Below the pieces are notes generated by a model. That model had not been told where the DNA came from. It saw only the letters and a list, made by a program, of their open reading frames with translations, and made no database searches. The position numbers and the translations under genes are program-made. A stretch of 64,000 nucleotides of DNA from Nocardia bovistercoris (GTDB lineage: Bacteria; Actinomycetota; Actinomycetes; Mycobacteriales; Mycobacteriaceae), in contig NZ_JADMLG010000004.1 of assembly GCF_015674855.1 (NCBI RefSeq), positions 434,001 to 498,000 on the forward strand. Direction: 5' to 3'. Positions 27,366 through 35,742 of the stretch are shown here, one piece after another. The stretch's first letter is position 1. Each line of letters opens with the position of its first letter.

Positions 27366-28307
27366 ATGCGAGCGGACAGATTGGTGGCGACCCTGCTGGT
27401 GCTACAGGCGCGGGGCCGGGTGACGGCCGCCGAACTCGCGGCCGAACTGGAGATCTCCGTCGCGACCGCACGCCGCGACCTGGAAGCCCTCTCGACGGCA
27501 GGCGTCCCCGTCTACCCGCAGCGCGGTCGCGGCGGCGGTTGGTCCCTGGTCGGCGGCGCCCGTACCGACCTCACCGGCCTCACCGCACCGGAGGCGCACG
27601 CGCTGTTCCTGCTCGCGGGCTCCTCGGCGCGCACCGAACCCGAAGTGCGCTCGGCCCTGCGCAAACTGGTGCGCGCCCTACCCCGAACCTTCCGAGCCGA
27701 AGCCGAAGCCGCCTCCGATGCCGTGGTGATCGATTCGTCGCGCTGGGGCCGCCACGAGACCACTCGCCCGGCCCTCGTCGCCGACCTACAGCGCGCTGTG
27801 GTGCGCCGCCGCCGCGTCCGCCTCACCTACCAACGCGCGAACCGCCGCACCGAACGCACGGTCGACCCGTGGGGCCTGGTCGACAAGGACGGCGCCTGGT
27901 ACCTCCTCGCGGGCACCGAGCGCGGCCGCCGCACCTTCCGCCTCGACCGAATCCTCGAAGCCGAACCCACCGACGAAACCGCGACCCGCCCTGCGACTTT
28001 CGACCTGCCCGCGACCTGGCGCGAAGTGGTCGACGAAATGGAGACCCGCCGCGCCGCTACCTCCGCGACCGTCCTGATAACCCCCGACCTACTCCCGATC
28101 CTGCGCGACCAACAGGGCAGACACTGCGAAATCGATGGCCGGGTCGACGACGGCCGCACCCGGGTCAGGATCACCGCCCCCACGCCACGCATGATCGCCC
28201 AACAACTGGCGGGCTGGGGCGCGGAACTCGAAGTGATCTCACCCCAGGAGGTCCGCGCCGAACTCGCCCGCATTGGCGCCGAACTCCTCCACCACTACGC
28301 GAGTTGA
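27366..28307 (+). CDS. WYL-domain transcriptional regulator (YafY type)
   Basis: Product of 313 residues: an N-terminal DeoR-like winged helix (RLVATLLVLQARGRVTAAEL, then SVATARRDLEALSTAGVPVY), followed by the WYL domain (DKDGAWYLLAGTERGRRTFRLDRI), which senses ligands or nucleic acid. It is probably a regulator of the divergent VOC gene, starting 90 bp away. ATG 27366 has CAGAAT at exactly -12 to -7, so it is leaderless, and the long upstream open frame is irrelevant. Confidence 0.92.
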   Translation: MRADRLVATLLVLQARGRVTAAELAAELEISVATARRDLEALSTAGVPVYPQRGRGGGWSLVGGARTDLTGLTAPEAHALFLLAGSSARTEPEVRSALRKLVRALPRTFRAEAEAASDAVVIDSSRWGRHETTRPALVADLQRAVVRRRRVRLTYQRANRRTERTVDPWGLVDKDGAWYLLAGTERGRRTFRLDRILEAEPTDETATRPATFDLPATWREVVDEMETRRAATSATVLITPDLLPILRDQQGRHCEIDGRVDDGRTRVRITAPTPRMIAQQLAGWGAELEVISPQEVRAELARIGAELLHHYAS

Positions 28308-28340
28308 CCGGACCGCGAATCACCGTTGCGCGGTCCGGTC
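28306..28340 (+). terminator. Terminator after the WYL regulator
   Basis: Perfect 12-bp stem GACCGGACCGCG / CGCGGTCCGGTC with an 11-nt loop, overlapping the last bases of the TGA stop. Confidence 0.75.
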
Positions 28341-28544
28341 GCTTCGAGTCGGGTGCGCTTCGCGAGGCTCGCGCGAAGATTCCACGCTCTTCGACGGTGC
28401 CGGAGCACCCCTTCGGCCGGTCGGGTGACACGGTGCCCGACGCTACCGATCAGCGGTCCCGCACCGACTTCGTCGACTCGTCGACCGCGACCTCGAGTTC
28501 ACCGATGCCATTCTCTTCGAAAGACTTCCGAGACAGCGGGCGTT

Positions 28545-29234
28545 TCAGTCCGAGACCACGGGGACGTGGGTGCTCAACGCGCGTACCACTTCGCTGGTGA
28601 CCACCGCGTGGCCGCCGGTCGTGAAGTGGATCAGGTCGGCGCTCATGATTTCGGGGCGTAGGCGCAGCGGGTGGTCCCAGAATTCCACCAGGAGTGCGTC
28701 GTATCGGGTCGCCAGTTCGCGGACGATGGCGTTGAGGGCGGCCATCGGTTCGCGCATGCGGCGCATGGCGGCCATGCGTTCGGTGTTCCATACGTCGGCG
28801 ATGGTGAAGGCGAAGATCAGTGCGCCGGTGGAGGCGACGGCTTCGAAGAGTCGGTCGAGGCGTTTCGGGAGTCGGTCGAGGCCGCCGGGCTGGAACAGGT
28901 CGTTGCCGCCGCAGCTGATGTGGACGAGGTCCGGGCGGAAATCCAGGACGGGGTGTAGTTGGTGTTCGAGTACCTGGTCGACGGTGGCGCCGATCTTTCC
29001 GGTGTTCAGGTATTCGAGGTCGGGGCGTACCCCGGTGAGGATTTCGGCGAGCCGGTCGGACCAGCCGATATCGCGGTAGCCGGGGCTTGGGTCGCCGACG
29101 CCGAGGGCGAGGGAGTCGCCGACGGCCGCGAAGCGCCGCCACGGCGCGCCCGCGAGCAGTTCGTTCGCGGCGTCAGGGCCGAGCAGCATCGGGTCGGTGG
29201 CTTCGGTGTGGATTGTGTTGTCGGACACGATCAT
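28545..29234 (-). CDS. SGNH/GDSL-type hydrolase
   Basis: Product of 229 residues with the SGNH blocks in order: block I FAAVGDSLALGVGD (Ser), block II TGKIGATVD region (Gly), block III ISCGGNDLF (Asn), and block V SADLIHFTTGG (Asp and His). No signal peptide, so it is a cytoplasmic esterase or acetylesterase. Its ATG overlaps the stop of the MFS gene as ATGA, so the two are translated together; it may modify or hydrolyse the compound the transporter handles. Confidence 0.88.
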   Translation of the reverse strand: MIVSDNTIHTEATDPMLLGPDAANELLAGAPWRRFAAVGDSLALGVGDPSPGYRDIGWSDRLAEILTGVRPDLEYLNTGKIGATVDQVLEHQLHPVLDFRPDLVHISCGGNDLFQPGGLDRLPKRLDRLFEAVASTGALIFAFTIADVWNTERMAAMRRMREPMAALNAIVRELATRYDALLVEFWDHPLRLRPEIMSADLIHFTTGGHAVVTSEVVRALSTHVPVVSD

Positions 29235-30631
29235 TCCTCGACTGGTGCGGGGCGGGTCGGGACGGCGAGAACGAGTGCGGCGAGCGTCGCGATCACGCCG
29301 CAGACCGCGAATACGGTGTGGAACGCGGTGAGCGGGGTGTCGGGGCGGGCGGCGAAGACGGCGGCGAGTGCGGCGACGCCGAGTGCGCCGCCGACCTGGC
29401 GGGCGGTGAGGTTCATGCCGACTCCGGCGGCGAATTGCGCGGGCGGCACGGTGTCGGCGGCGGCCGCCCCGAGGACGGTGACCACGATGCCCGCGCCGCC
29501 GCCACCGAGCACGCCCGCCGGAATCCACACCGTCCACAGCGCGGGTTCGGCGCCGAGCGCGTCGGTGCTCATCCACAGCACCGAGGCCGCGAACATGATC
29601 GCCCCGCCGACCCCGACCAGGCGCCGTCGGCTCCGGTCGGTGACGCGGCCCGCGGCGATGGCGGCGATCATGGAGGCGACCGCGCCGACGGTGAGCGCCG
29701 CGGCCGAGCCGAGTGCCGAGTAGCCCCAGACGGTGTCGAGGAACAGCGGTCCGGCGAGCAGCCAGGCGAACATCGCCGCGCCGAACACGAACGATGCCGC
29801 GTTGGCCAGCGCGTAGGGCCGGTTGCGCCACAGTGTGACGGCGATGGCGGGTGCGCGGTGTCGCGCCGAGCGCACCAGGGCGAAGGCTGTCAGCGCCGCG
29901 CCGCCGAGGAGCGCGAGCAGCGTGACCGGTGCGTCCCAGCCCCAGCGCTGTCCTTCGGTGACGCCCGCGACGAGCGCGCCGAGCCCGAGCGCGACCGCAC
30001 CCGTGCCGACCGAATCAGGCAGGGCGACAACGGATCCGCGGCCGCCGGACTCCGGCATCCGCAGCACCGGCGCCATCAACGCCAACGCCACGGGCACATT
30101 GATGACGAACACCGCGCGCCAGCCGAACGCCTCGACCAGCGCGCCGCCGAGCGCGGGACCGACGACGGCGGCGAATCCGCCCGCCGCCGACCATGCCCCG
30201 AAGGCCGCGCCGATGCGCTCGCGCGCGGTGACCTCCAGGACGAGGGCGAGCGCGGCGGGCACCATGAACGCGGCCGTCGCGCCCTGGGCGATCCGCGCCG
30301 CGATGAGCAGTGGCGCCGTCGGCGCGAGCGCGCACAACAGGGAGGTGAGCGCGAATCCGGCGAGGGCGAGCAGGAAGATCCGGCGGCGTCCGAGGGTGTC
30401 GGCGAGGCGGCCCGCCGGGGTGAGCAGCGCCGCGAACGCGACGGCGTAGCCGCTGACGACCCAGGTGAGGGTGGTCGCGGGAGTGCCGGGGTAGTCGCGG
30501 GCCATGGATGGGAAGGCGATATTGACCACGGAAAGGTCGAGGAAGGCGATGAAGGCGGCGCCGCAGGCGATCAGCAGGGTGCGGCGCGCCGTCGCGGGTG
30601 CGACGACGCCGGGTGTGGACAGTTCGGTCAT
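29231..30631 (-). CDS. MFS transporter, DHA2-like drug efflux family
   Basis: Product of 466 residues with about 14 hydrophobic helices. The DHA family motifs are visible: FLDLSVVNIAFPSMA in helix 1 (D1-type), GRLADTLGRRRIFL between helices 2 and 3 (motif A), and VVGPALGGALVEAFGWR in helix 5 (motif C of exporters). It is a proton-driven efflux pump; substrate unknown. It is divergent from a TetR gene with two operator palindromes between, and coupled to the SGNH hydrolase. ATG 30631 has AAGGG about 11 bases upstream; the frame extends further without support. Confidence 0.92.
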   Translation of the reverse strand: MTELSTPGVVAPATARRTLLIACGAAFIAFLDLSVVNIAFPSMARDYPGTPATTLTWVVSGYAVAFAALLTPAGRLADTLGRRRIFLLALAGFALTSLLCALAPTAPLLIAARIAQGATAAFMVPAALALVLEVTARERIGAAFGAWSAAGGFAAVVGPALGGALVEAFGWRAVFVINVPVALALMAPVLRMPESGGRGSVVALPDSVGTGAVALGLGALVAGVTEGQRWGWDAPVTLLALLGGAALTAFALVRSARHRAPAIAVTLWRNRPYALANAASFVFGAAMFAWLLAGPLFLDTVWGYSALGSAAALTVGAVASMIAAIAAGRVTDRSRRRLVGVGGAIMFAASVLWMSTDALGAEPALWTVWIPAGVLGGGGAGIVVTVLGAAAADTVPPAQFAAGVGMNLTARQVGGALGVAALAAVFAARPDTPLTAFHTVFAVCGVIATLAALVLAVPTRPAPVEE

Positions 30632-30662
30632 GGGATGCGTGCCCTTCGTGACGTGACAAAAA

Positions 30663-30700
30663 GTACGACCGTTCGTACAATAAAGTACGATCGCTCGTTC
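30663..30700. promoter_or_regulatory. Two tandem TetR operators
   Basis: Two 16-bp inverted repeats, GTACGA-ccgt-TCGTAC (30663-30678, perfect) and GTACGA-tcgc-TCGTTC (30685-30700, one mismatch), have centres 22 bp apart, two helical turns. They lie between the divergent MFS and TetR genes. Consensus GTACGAYCGYTCGTWC. The TetR encoded at 30737 is the likely ligand-responsive repressor of both genes. Confidence 0.8.
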
Positions 30701-30736
30701 GTCTTGGCAAGAGGGGAGTGATGGGACAATGGCTCC

Positions 30737-31369
30737 ATGAGCGAGACGACATCCGCCACGGATTCGCCGGTCACCGATCAGCGTCTGGTCAAAGGCGCCC
30801 GCGCCCGCGCCGCCATTGCCCGCCACGCCGCCGACGTGGCCTCGGTCGAAGGACTCAACGGGGTGAGCATCGGCCGCCTCGCCACCGACCTCGGACTCAG
30901 CAAGAGCGGTATCGCCACCCTCTTCGGCAGCAAGGAAGCACTACAACTGGCCGCGGTGCGCGCGGGCCGCGAGGTCTTCGTGGAGCGAGTCATTTCCCCC
31001 GCGCTCGCGGCGCCGCGAGGCGAATCCCGGCTGCGCGTGCTGATCGACCGGTGGTTCGCCCACATCGTCGAACCCACCTTCCCCGGCGGCTGCTTCCGCA
31101 CCGCCGCCGTCACCGAATTCGACAGCAGACCCGGCCCGGTCCGCGACGCCCTCGCCGCCGACCTGGAAGAATGGCAAGCCTTCCTCGCCGTGGAGATCGG
31201 CAAGGCCCAAGCCCTCGGCCTAGCCGCCCCCGGCGACCCCGCGATCCTCGCCTTCGAAGTCGACGCCGTGGTCAGCGCCGCGAACACCGCCAGCCAACTC
31301 GGCGCGAGCGCCAAAGTCGGCACCGCTCGAGCGATAGTCGAACGGATTCTCTTCGGCACTCCGGCTTGA
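30737..31369 (+). CDS. TetR-family repressor of the MFS operon
   Basis: Product of 210 residues. The N-terminal helix-turn-helix lies at about 20-70 (AIARHAADVASVEGLNGVSI, then LATDLGLSKSGIATLFGSKEAL); the C-terminal domain fits TetR_C with FPGGCFRTAAVTEFDSRPG. ATG 30737 has GACAAT at exactly -12 to -7, so it is leaderless. It lies 37 bp after the second palindrome, which would allow autorepression. The inducer is unknown, probably a substrate of the pump. Confidence 0.9.
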   Translation: MSETTSATDSPVTDQRLVKGARARAAIARHAADVASVEGLNGVSIGRLATDLGLSKSGIATLFGSKEALQLAAVRAGREVFVERVISPALAAPRGESRLRVLIDRWFAHIVEPTFPGGCFRTAAVTEFDSRPGPVRDALAADLEEWQAFLAVEIGKAQALGLAAPGDPAILAFEVDAVVSAANTASQLGASAKVGTARAIVERILFGTPA

Positions 31370-31603
31370 AGCTGAGCGCAGGATTCGACAGGGTGCGTTA
31401 CCCCGGCGTCGCGATAGATCATGGGTCCCGACGAAGTGACGCCGCCGGGAGTGTTCGACCTTCGGTCTATCCGCGCGGGGAGTGGGCCGACGGCTTCTCC
31501 GGAGCTGGGCGACTTCGCCCACTTACGCCCGCGCTCTCGCACGCGGTGAGGATCATCGGGAAGGCGCCGTGGGATTCGGGTGCGCGGGCAGTGGGTTACG
31601 GGC

Positions 31604-32752
31604 TCAGGCGGTGAGCGGGATTATCGCGTTCGCGCTGTCGTAGCGGTCCCATACGAGGCCCGTCAAGGCGGGATGGGGGCCGAGGACGGCGGCGTGCGGG
31701 AGGTCGGGGGCGGCGCGGTGCAGTCGGTCGGTGAGCAGGCCCGGTGCGAGGAACCAAGGGGCGACCACGATTCGGTCGCAGCCACGTTCCCGCAGCCGTG
31801 CGCCGGCCTCGGATACCGTCGGTTCGGCTGTGGCGAAACAGGTTTCGGTCGCCCAGTCGGTCATCGAAGCCAACCGACGAGCTACGCCTGTCGTGCGTGC
31901 GTTCGCGGACGCGCTCGAGGAGCCCACGGCGGCGACGATCACGCCGAGGTCGGCTACCTCGGGCGGTATTCGTTTGTGCGCGTAGTAATTTCGTCGACCG
32001 TCGGACGTGGTGATCCGTGCGCCGGATTCGGCCGTGACATGCTCGAGCACCCGGTCTCGCAGCGCCGCGATCAGGCGTGGGTCGGGACCGAGGACATCGG
32101 CCTGGGTCAGCAGCAACCGGGGGTGTCGCGCGCGGGCCGCGCGCAGCAGTCCCGGTAGGTCGACCCTGGCGTGGAAAGCGCTGCCGAGCAGCAACGGAAC
32201 CACGACAGCCCGGTGGTGTCCGCGCGCCGCGACGGTGTCGAGGACCTGCTCGACCGAGGGCGCGCTCAGATCGAGAAATGCCAGATGAACGTCGAGATCG
32301 GTTCTTTCCGAAGCGATTTCGGATGTTACTGTCGAAACGGTCGCCGCTGAGCGCGGATCACGACTACCGTGCGCCACCACGATCAATGCCGCCTCACGCG
32401 CCGGAATCGTGCGCATCGCCACGGCCGTTTTCGTCGATGGGACTGCATCCACCACCGGAGTAGTGGGCGTAGCCGTGTTGGCGACAGCGGCGATGTCGAA
32501 GGCGGAAGCCGCGTTCATCATGGGAGCCGAGTCGGTGACGTCGGCCGCGTTCTCGACGGCCGCGTCCGTGACCGGAGTGGCGCTGGATACCGGAACCTCG
32601 TTCGTGACCGGCGTCGTGATTGCAACCGCAGCCGCATTCTCGACCGGTGCCGCGCCCAGGACGGAGACCCCGTCGAGGGCGTAGGTCACGCCGACGACCG
32701 ACCCCCCGCCCGCGGAACGAACGGGCGGCGTGTCGCCGATCGAGAACCCCAC
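31604..32752 (-). CDS. CbiX-type sirohydrochlorin chelatase with long N-terminal extension
   Basis: Product of 382 residues. Residues about 117-382 are two CbiX repeats (LIVVAHGSRDPRSAATV, metal-binding His, VVVPLLLGSAFHARVDLP, RIVVAPWFLAPGLLTDRL), the family that inserts iron or cobalt into sirohydrochlorin; M. tuberculosis Che1 (Rv2393) is the positional match. As last gene after sirA-cysH-cysD-cysN it would supply the siroheme needed by SirA. Residues 1-110 are an unusual Ala/Val/Thr/Pro low-complexity extension. GTG 32752 lies 2 nt after the cysN stop, so coupling supports this start; a later Met at residue 112 (MRTIPAREAAL) would give a standard length. Confidence 0.85.
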   Translation of the reverse strand: MGFSIGDTPPVRSAGGGSVVGVTYALDGVSVLGAAPVENAAAVAITTPVTNEVPVSSATPVTDAAVENAADVTDSAPMMNAASAFDIAAVANTATPTTPVVDAVPSTKTAVAMRTIPAREAALIVVAHGSRDPRSAATVSTVTSEIASERTDLDVHLAFLDLSAPSVEQVLDTVAARGHHRAVVVPLLLGSAFHARVDLPGLLRAARARHPRLLLTQADVLGPDPRLIAALRDRVLEHVTAESGARITTSDGRRNYYAHKRIPPEVADLGVIVAAVGSSSASANARTTGVARRLASMTDWATETCFATAEPTVSEAGARLRERGCDRIVVAPWFLAPGLLTDRLHRAAPDLPHAAVLGPHPALTGLVWDRYDSANAIIPLTA

Positions 32753-32754
32753 GA

Positions 32755-34050
32755 TCAGACCCCGGAACCGACCTCGACCGCGCTCAGCGCGTCACCGACG
32801 AGTCCGGCGGCCAGGGTATTGCCGCCCGCGGGGTCGATGAGCAGGAAGCTGCCGGTGTGTCGGTTCACGCGGTAGTCGTCGGCGGCGACGGGTTCCGCGA
32901 TGCGCACCGAGATCCGTCCGATATCGTTGAGCTGCAACGATTCCGGGTTCGGGTCGGCGGCCAGGCGCTGTTCGTCGAAGCGTTCCAGCAGTGCGCCGAC
33001 GATGGCCTGGGTCGTTTTCGTGCCGTGCTTGAGCAGCAGTCGCGCACCCGGTCGCAGCGGTTTGTCGCCGAGCCAGCACACCGTGGCGTCGAAGGTGTCG
33101 ATGGGTTCGGGCGCGTCGCCGACCGAGGCGATGAGGTCGCCGCGCGAGACGTCGACATCGTCGGCGAGGATGAGCGTGACGCTGCGCCCGGTCTGGGCCA
33201 CCGCCAGTTCCCCGTCCGGGGTGTCGACGCGTTCCACGGTGGTGCGGATTCCCGACGGCAGCACCACGACTTCGTCACCGGGCGACACCGATCCCGCCGC
33301 GATCTGTCCGGCGTAGCCGCGGTAGTCGGGATGTTCGGCGGTGCGCGGCCGGATCACGTACTGCACCGGGAAGCGCAGGCCGAGGGTGTGCGCGCCGGTG
33401 CTGTCGGCGTCGACCGGCACCGATTCCAGGTGTTCGATGAGCGAGGGACCGTCGTAGTACGGGGTGTTGCGCGAGCGGGAGGCGACATTGTCGCCGTGCA
33501 GCGCGGACACCGGGATCTCGAGCACGTCCTCGGGCGCCCAGCCCAATGTGGTCGTGAGGGTGTTGAATTCGGCGGAGATGGCCGCGAACACCTCGGCGGG
33601 ATCGTCGACGAGGTCGATCTTGTTCACGGCGAGCACCAGTTTCGGCACGCCGAGCAGCGCGAGCACCGCGGCGTGGCGGCGGGTCTGCTCGATGACGCCC
33701 TTGCGCGCGTCGACGAGCAGGATCACCAGTTGCGCGGTGGACGCGCCCGACACGGTGTTGCGCGTGTACTGCACGTGTCCCGGCGTGTCCGCGAGCACGA
33801 AGGACCGTGCGGGCGTGGCGAAGTAGCGGTAGGCGACATCGATGGTGATGCCCTGTTCGCGTTCGGCGCGCAGCCCGTCCACGAGCAACGAGAGATCAGG
33901 GGTGGCCAGACCCTTGTCCACCGACGCGCGGGTGACGGCGTCGATCTGGTCGGCCAGCACGGATTTCGTGTCGTAGAGCAGCCGTCCGACCAGGGTTGAC
34001 TTGCCGTCGTCGACAGAACCGGCGGTGGCCAGCCTCAATAGGTCGGACAT
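32755..34050 (-). CDS. cysN: Sulfate adenylyltransferase large subunit CysN
   Basis: Product of 431 residues. The EF-Tu-like GTPase drives APS formation by the CysD subunit. G1 is GSVDDGKS at 11-18, with DTPGH, NKIDLV and two beta-barrel domains. It lacks the C-terminal APS kinase (CysC) domain found in CysNC fusions, which fits a pathway that reduces APS directly. ATG 34050 begins one base after the cysD TGA (TGAGATG). The frame is open upstream but overlaps cysD. Confidence 0.96.
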   Translation of the reverse strand: MSDLLRLATAGSVDDGKSTLVGRLLYDTKSVLADQIDAVTRASVDKGLATPDLSLLVDGLRAEREQGITIDVAYRYFATPARSFVLADTPGHVQYTRNTVSGASTAQLVILLVDARKGVIEQTRRHAAVLALLGVPKLVLAVNKIDLVDDPAEVFAAISAEFNTLTTTLGWAPEDVLEIPVSALHGDNVASRSRNTPYYDGPSLIEHLESVPVDADSTGAHTLGLRFPVQYVIRPRTAEHPDYRGYAGQIAAGSVSPGDEVVVLPSGIRTTVERVDTPDGELAVAQTGRSVTLILADDVDVSRGDLIASVGDAPEPIDTFDATVCWLGDKPLRPGARLLLKHGTKTTQAIVGALLERFDEQRLAADPNPESLQLNDIGRISVRIAEPVAADDYRVNRHTGSFLLIDPAGGNTLAAGLVGDALSAVEVGSGV

Positions 34051-34051
34051 C

Positions 34052-34981
34052 TCAGAAATAACCCTCTCGCTTACGGTCTTCCATGGCGGCTTCGGAGACC
34101 CGGTCGTCACCGCGAGTCGCGCCGCGTTCGGTGAGTCGCGATGCGGCGACCTCGGCGAGGATCGCGGCGTTGTCGGCGGCGTCGGACAGCACCGCGCCGG
34201 TGGACGATCCGTCGCCGACGGTCCGGTAGCGCACCGAGCGGGTCTCGAGCGTCTCGCCTTCGGCCGGGCCGCCCCAGACGCCGGGCGTCATCCACATGCC
34301 GTCGCGCTGGTAGACCGGACGCTGATGGGCGTAGTAGATGGTGGCCAGATCGATGTCCTCGCGGGCGATGTAGCGCCAGATGTCGAGTTCGGTCCAGTTG
34401 CTCAGCGGGAACACCCGCACGTGCTCGCCGGGAGCGTGCTTGCCGTTGTAGAGGTTCCACAGCTCGGGACGCTGGCGCTTGGGGTCCCACTGCCCGAAGG
34501 CGTTGCGCAGCGAGAAGATCCGTTCCTTGGCGCGGGAGCGTTCCTCGTCGCGGCGGCCGCCGCCGAATACCGCGTCGAAGCGGTGCTCCGAGATCGCGTC
34601 GAGCAGCGGCACGGTCTGCAGCGGGTTGCGGATGCCGTCGGGGCGCTCGGTGAGCCTGCCGTCGGCCAGGTAGTCCTCGACCTTGGCGACGTAGAGCCGC
34701 AGACCGTATTTCTCGACCACCTTGTCGCGGAAGGCGAGCACCTCGGGCAGGTTGTGCCCGGTGTCGACGTGCAGCAGCGCGAACGGCAGCGGCGCGGGCC
34801 AGAAAGCCTTGAGCGCCAAGTGCAGCAGCACGGTGGAGTCCTTGCCGCCGGAGAACAGGATCACCGGACGCTCGAACTCGCCCGCCACCTCGCGGAAGAT
34901 GTGCAGTGACTCGGATTCCAGGGCGGCGAGGGTGTCGAATTCGGAAATTCCCAGGGCGCGCGCACTGATGGTTTCGGTCAT
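34052..34981 (-). CDS. cysD: Sulfate adenylyltransferase small subunit CysD
   Basis: Product of 309 residues, an adenine nucleotide alpha-hydrolase/PP-loop enzyme that forms adenosine 5'-phosphosulfate from ATP and sulfate. PP-loop LFSGGKDST, then AFGGGRRDEERSRAKERIFS and VFPLSNWTELDIWRY, and the conserved C-terminus SEAAMEDRKREGYF. ATG 34981 is chosen for its AAGGGG Shine-Dalgarno; ATG 34999, overlapping the cysH stop as ATGA, is the alternative and adds six residues. It partners CysN. Confidence 0.96.
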   Translation of the reverse strand: MTETISARALGISEFDTLAALESESLHIFREVAGEFERPVILFSGGKDSTVLLHLALKAFWPAPLPFALLHVDTGHNLPEVLAFRDKVVEKYGLRLYVAKVEDYLADGRLTERPDGIRNPLQTVPLLDAISEHRFDAVFGGGRRDEERSRAKERIFSLRNAFGQWDPKRQRPELWNLYNGKHAPGEHVRVFPLSNWTELDIWRYIAREDIDLATIYYAHQRPVYQRDGMWMTPGVWGGPAEGETLETRSVRYRTVGDGSSTGAVLSDAADNAAILAEVAASRLTERGATRGDDRVSEAAMEDRKREGYF

Positions 34982-34995
34982 GGATGTCCCCTTGC

Positions 34996-35715
34996 TCATG
35001 CGGTGTGTAGTCCGCATTCGGTCTTCGCGATCCCGGCCCAGCGGCCGCTTCGCGGATCGGCTCCCGGCTCCGGCTTCCGTGTGCACGGAGCGCAGCCGAT
35101 GGATGGATATCCCTCCTCCACCAGGGGATTGACGAGAACGCCGTGGCGCCCGATGTAGTCCTGCATCTCGTCGTCGGACCACGGTGCGATCGGGTTGATC
35201 TTCACCAGTCCGAAGCCTTCGTCATAGGAGATCAGCGGAGCGTTGGCCCTGGTCGGGGCCTCGACCCGGCGGATTCCGGTCACCCACGCGTTGTATCCGG
35301 ACAACGAGCGCCGCAGCGGGACGACCTTGCGCAGGCGGCAGCATTCGCCCGCGTCGCGTGCGAAGAGATCTTTGCCGAGCAACCGATCCTGTTCGGCCAC
35401 ACTCTGTTCCGGCCCGACGTTCACCACGTTCACCCCGTACACGGCCTCCACCGCGTCGCGGGTGCCGATGGTCTCGGCGAAGTGGTATCCGGTGTCGAGG
35501 AACAGCACCTCGACGCCGGAGCGGATCTGCGCGGCCAGATGGACCAGCACCCCGTCCTGCATGTTGGAGGCGACGATGTAGCCTGCGCCGAAGGTGTGGT
35601 CGGTCCACTCGAGCAGTTCCACCGCGGACGCGTCCGGCCCGAGTTCGGCGGCGCCGCGCTCGGCGATGTCGCGCAGCTCGTCCTCGGACAGCTTCTCGGC
35701 GAGTTTCGTTGTCAC
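34996..35715 (-). CDS. cysH: APS reductase (CysH, iron-sulfur type)
   Basis: Product of 239 residues. The PAPS-reductase fold includes LFLDTGYHFAET and NAWVTGIRRVEAP. The cysteine pairs ECCRLRKV and CAPCTRK form the four-cysteine signature of [4Fe-4S] enzymes that use APS rather than PAPS, as in M. tuberculosis. It reduces APS to sulfite with thioredoxin; the C-terminal ECGLH carries the catalytic Cys. GTG 35715 has GGGAG upstream, 27 nt after the sirA stop. Confidence 0.96.
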   Translation of the reverse strand: MTTKLAEKLSEDELRDIAERGAAELGPDASAVELLEWTDHTFGAGYIVASNMQDGVLVHLAAQIRSGVEVLFLDTGYHFAETIGTRDAVEAVYGVNVVNVGPEQSVAEQDRLLGKDLFARDAGECCRLRKVVPLRRSLSGYNAWVTGIRRVEAPTRANAPLISYDEGFGLVKINPIAPWSDDEMQDYIGRHGVLVNPLVEEGYPSIGCAPCTRKPEPGADPRSGRWAGIAKTECGLHTA

Positions 35716-35742
35716 AATAGATCTCCCGTCACGCGAACGTGT

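Noticed and set aside
29087..30721. 544-codon plus-strand frame opposite the MFS gene
   Set aside because: Glu/Gly/Arg-rich antisense shadow; the minus strand has clear MFS motifs.
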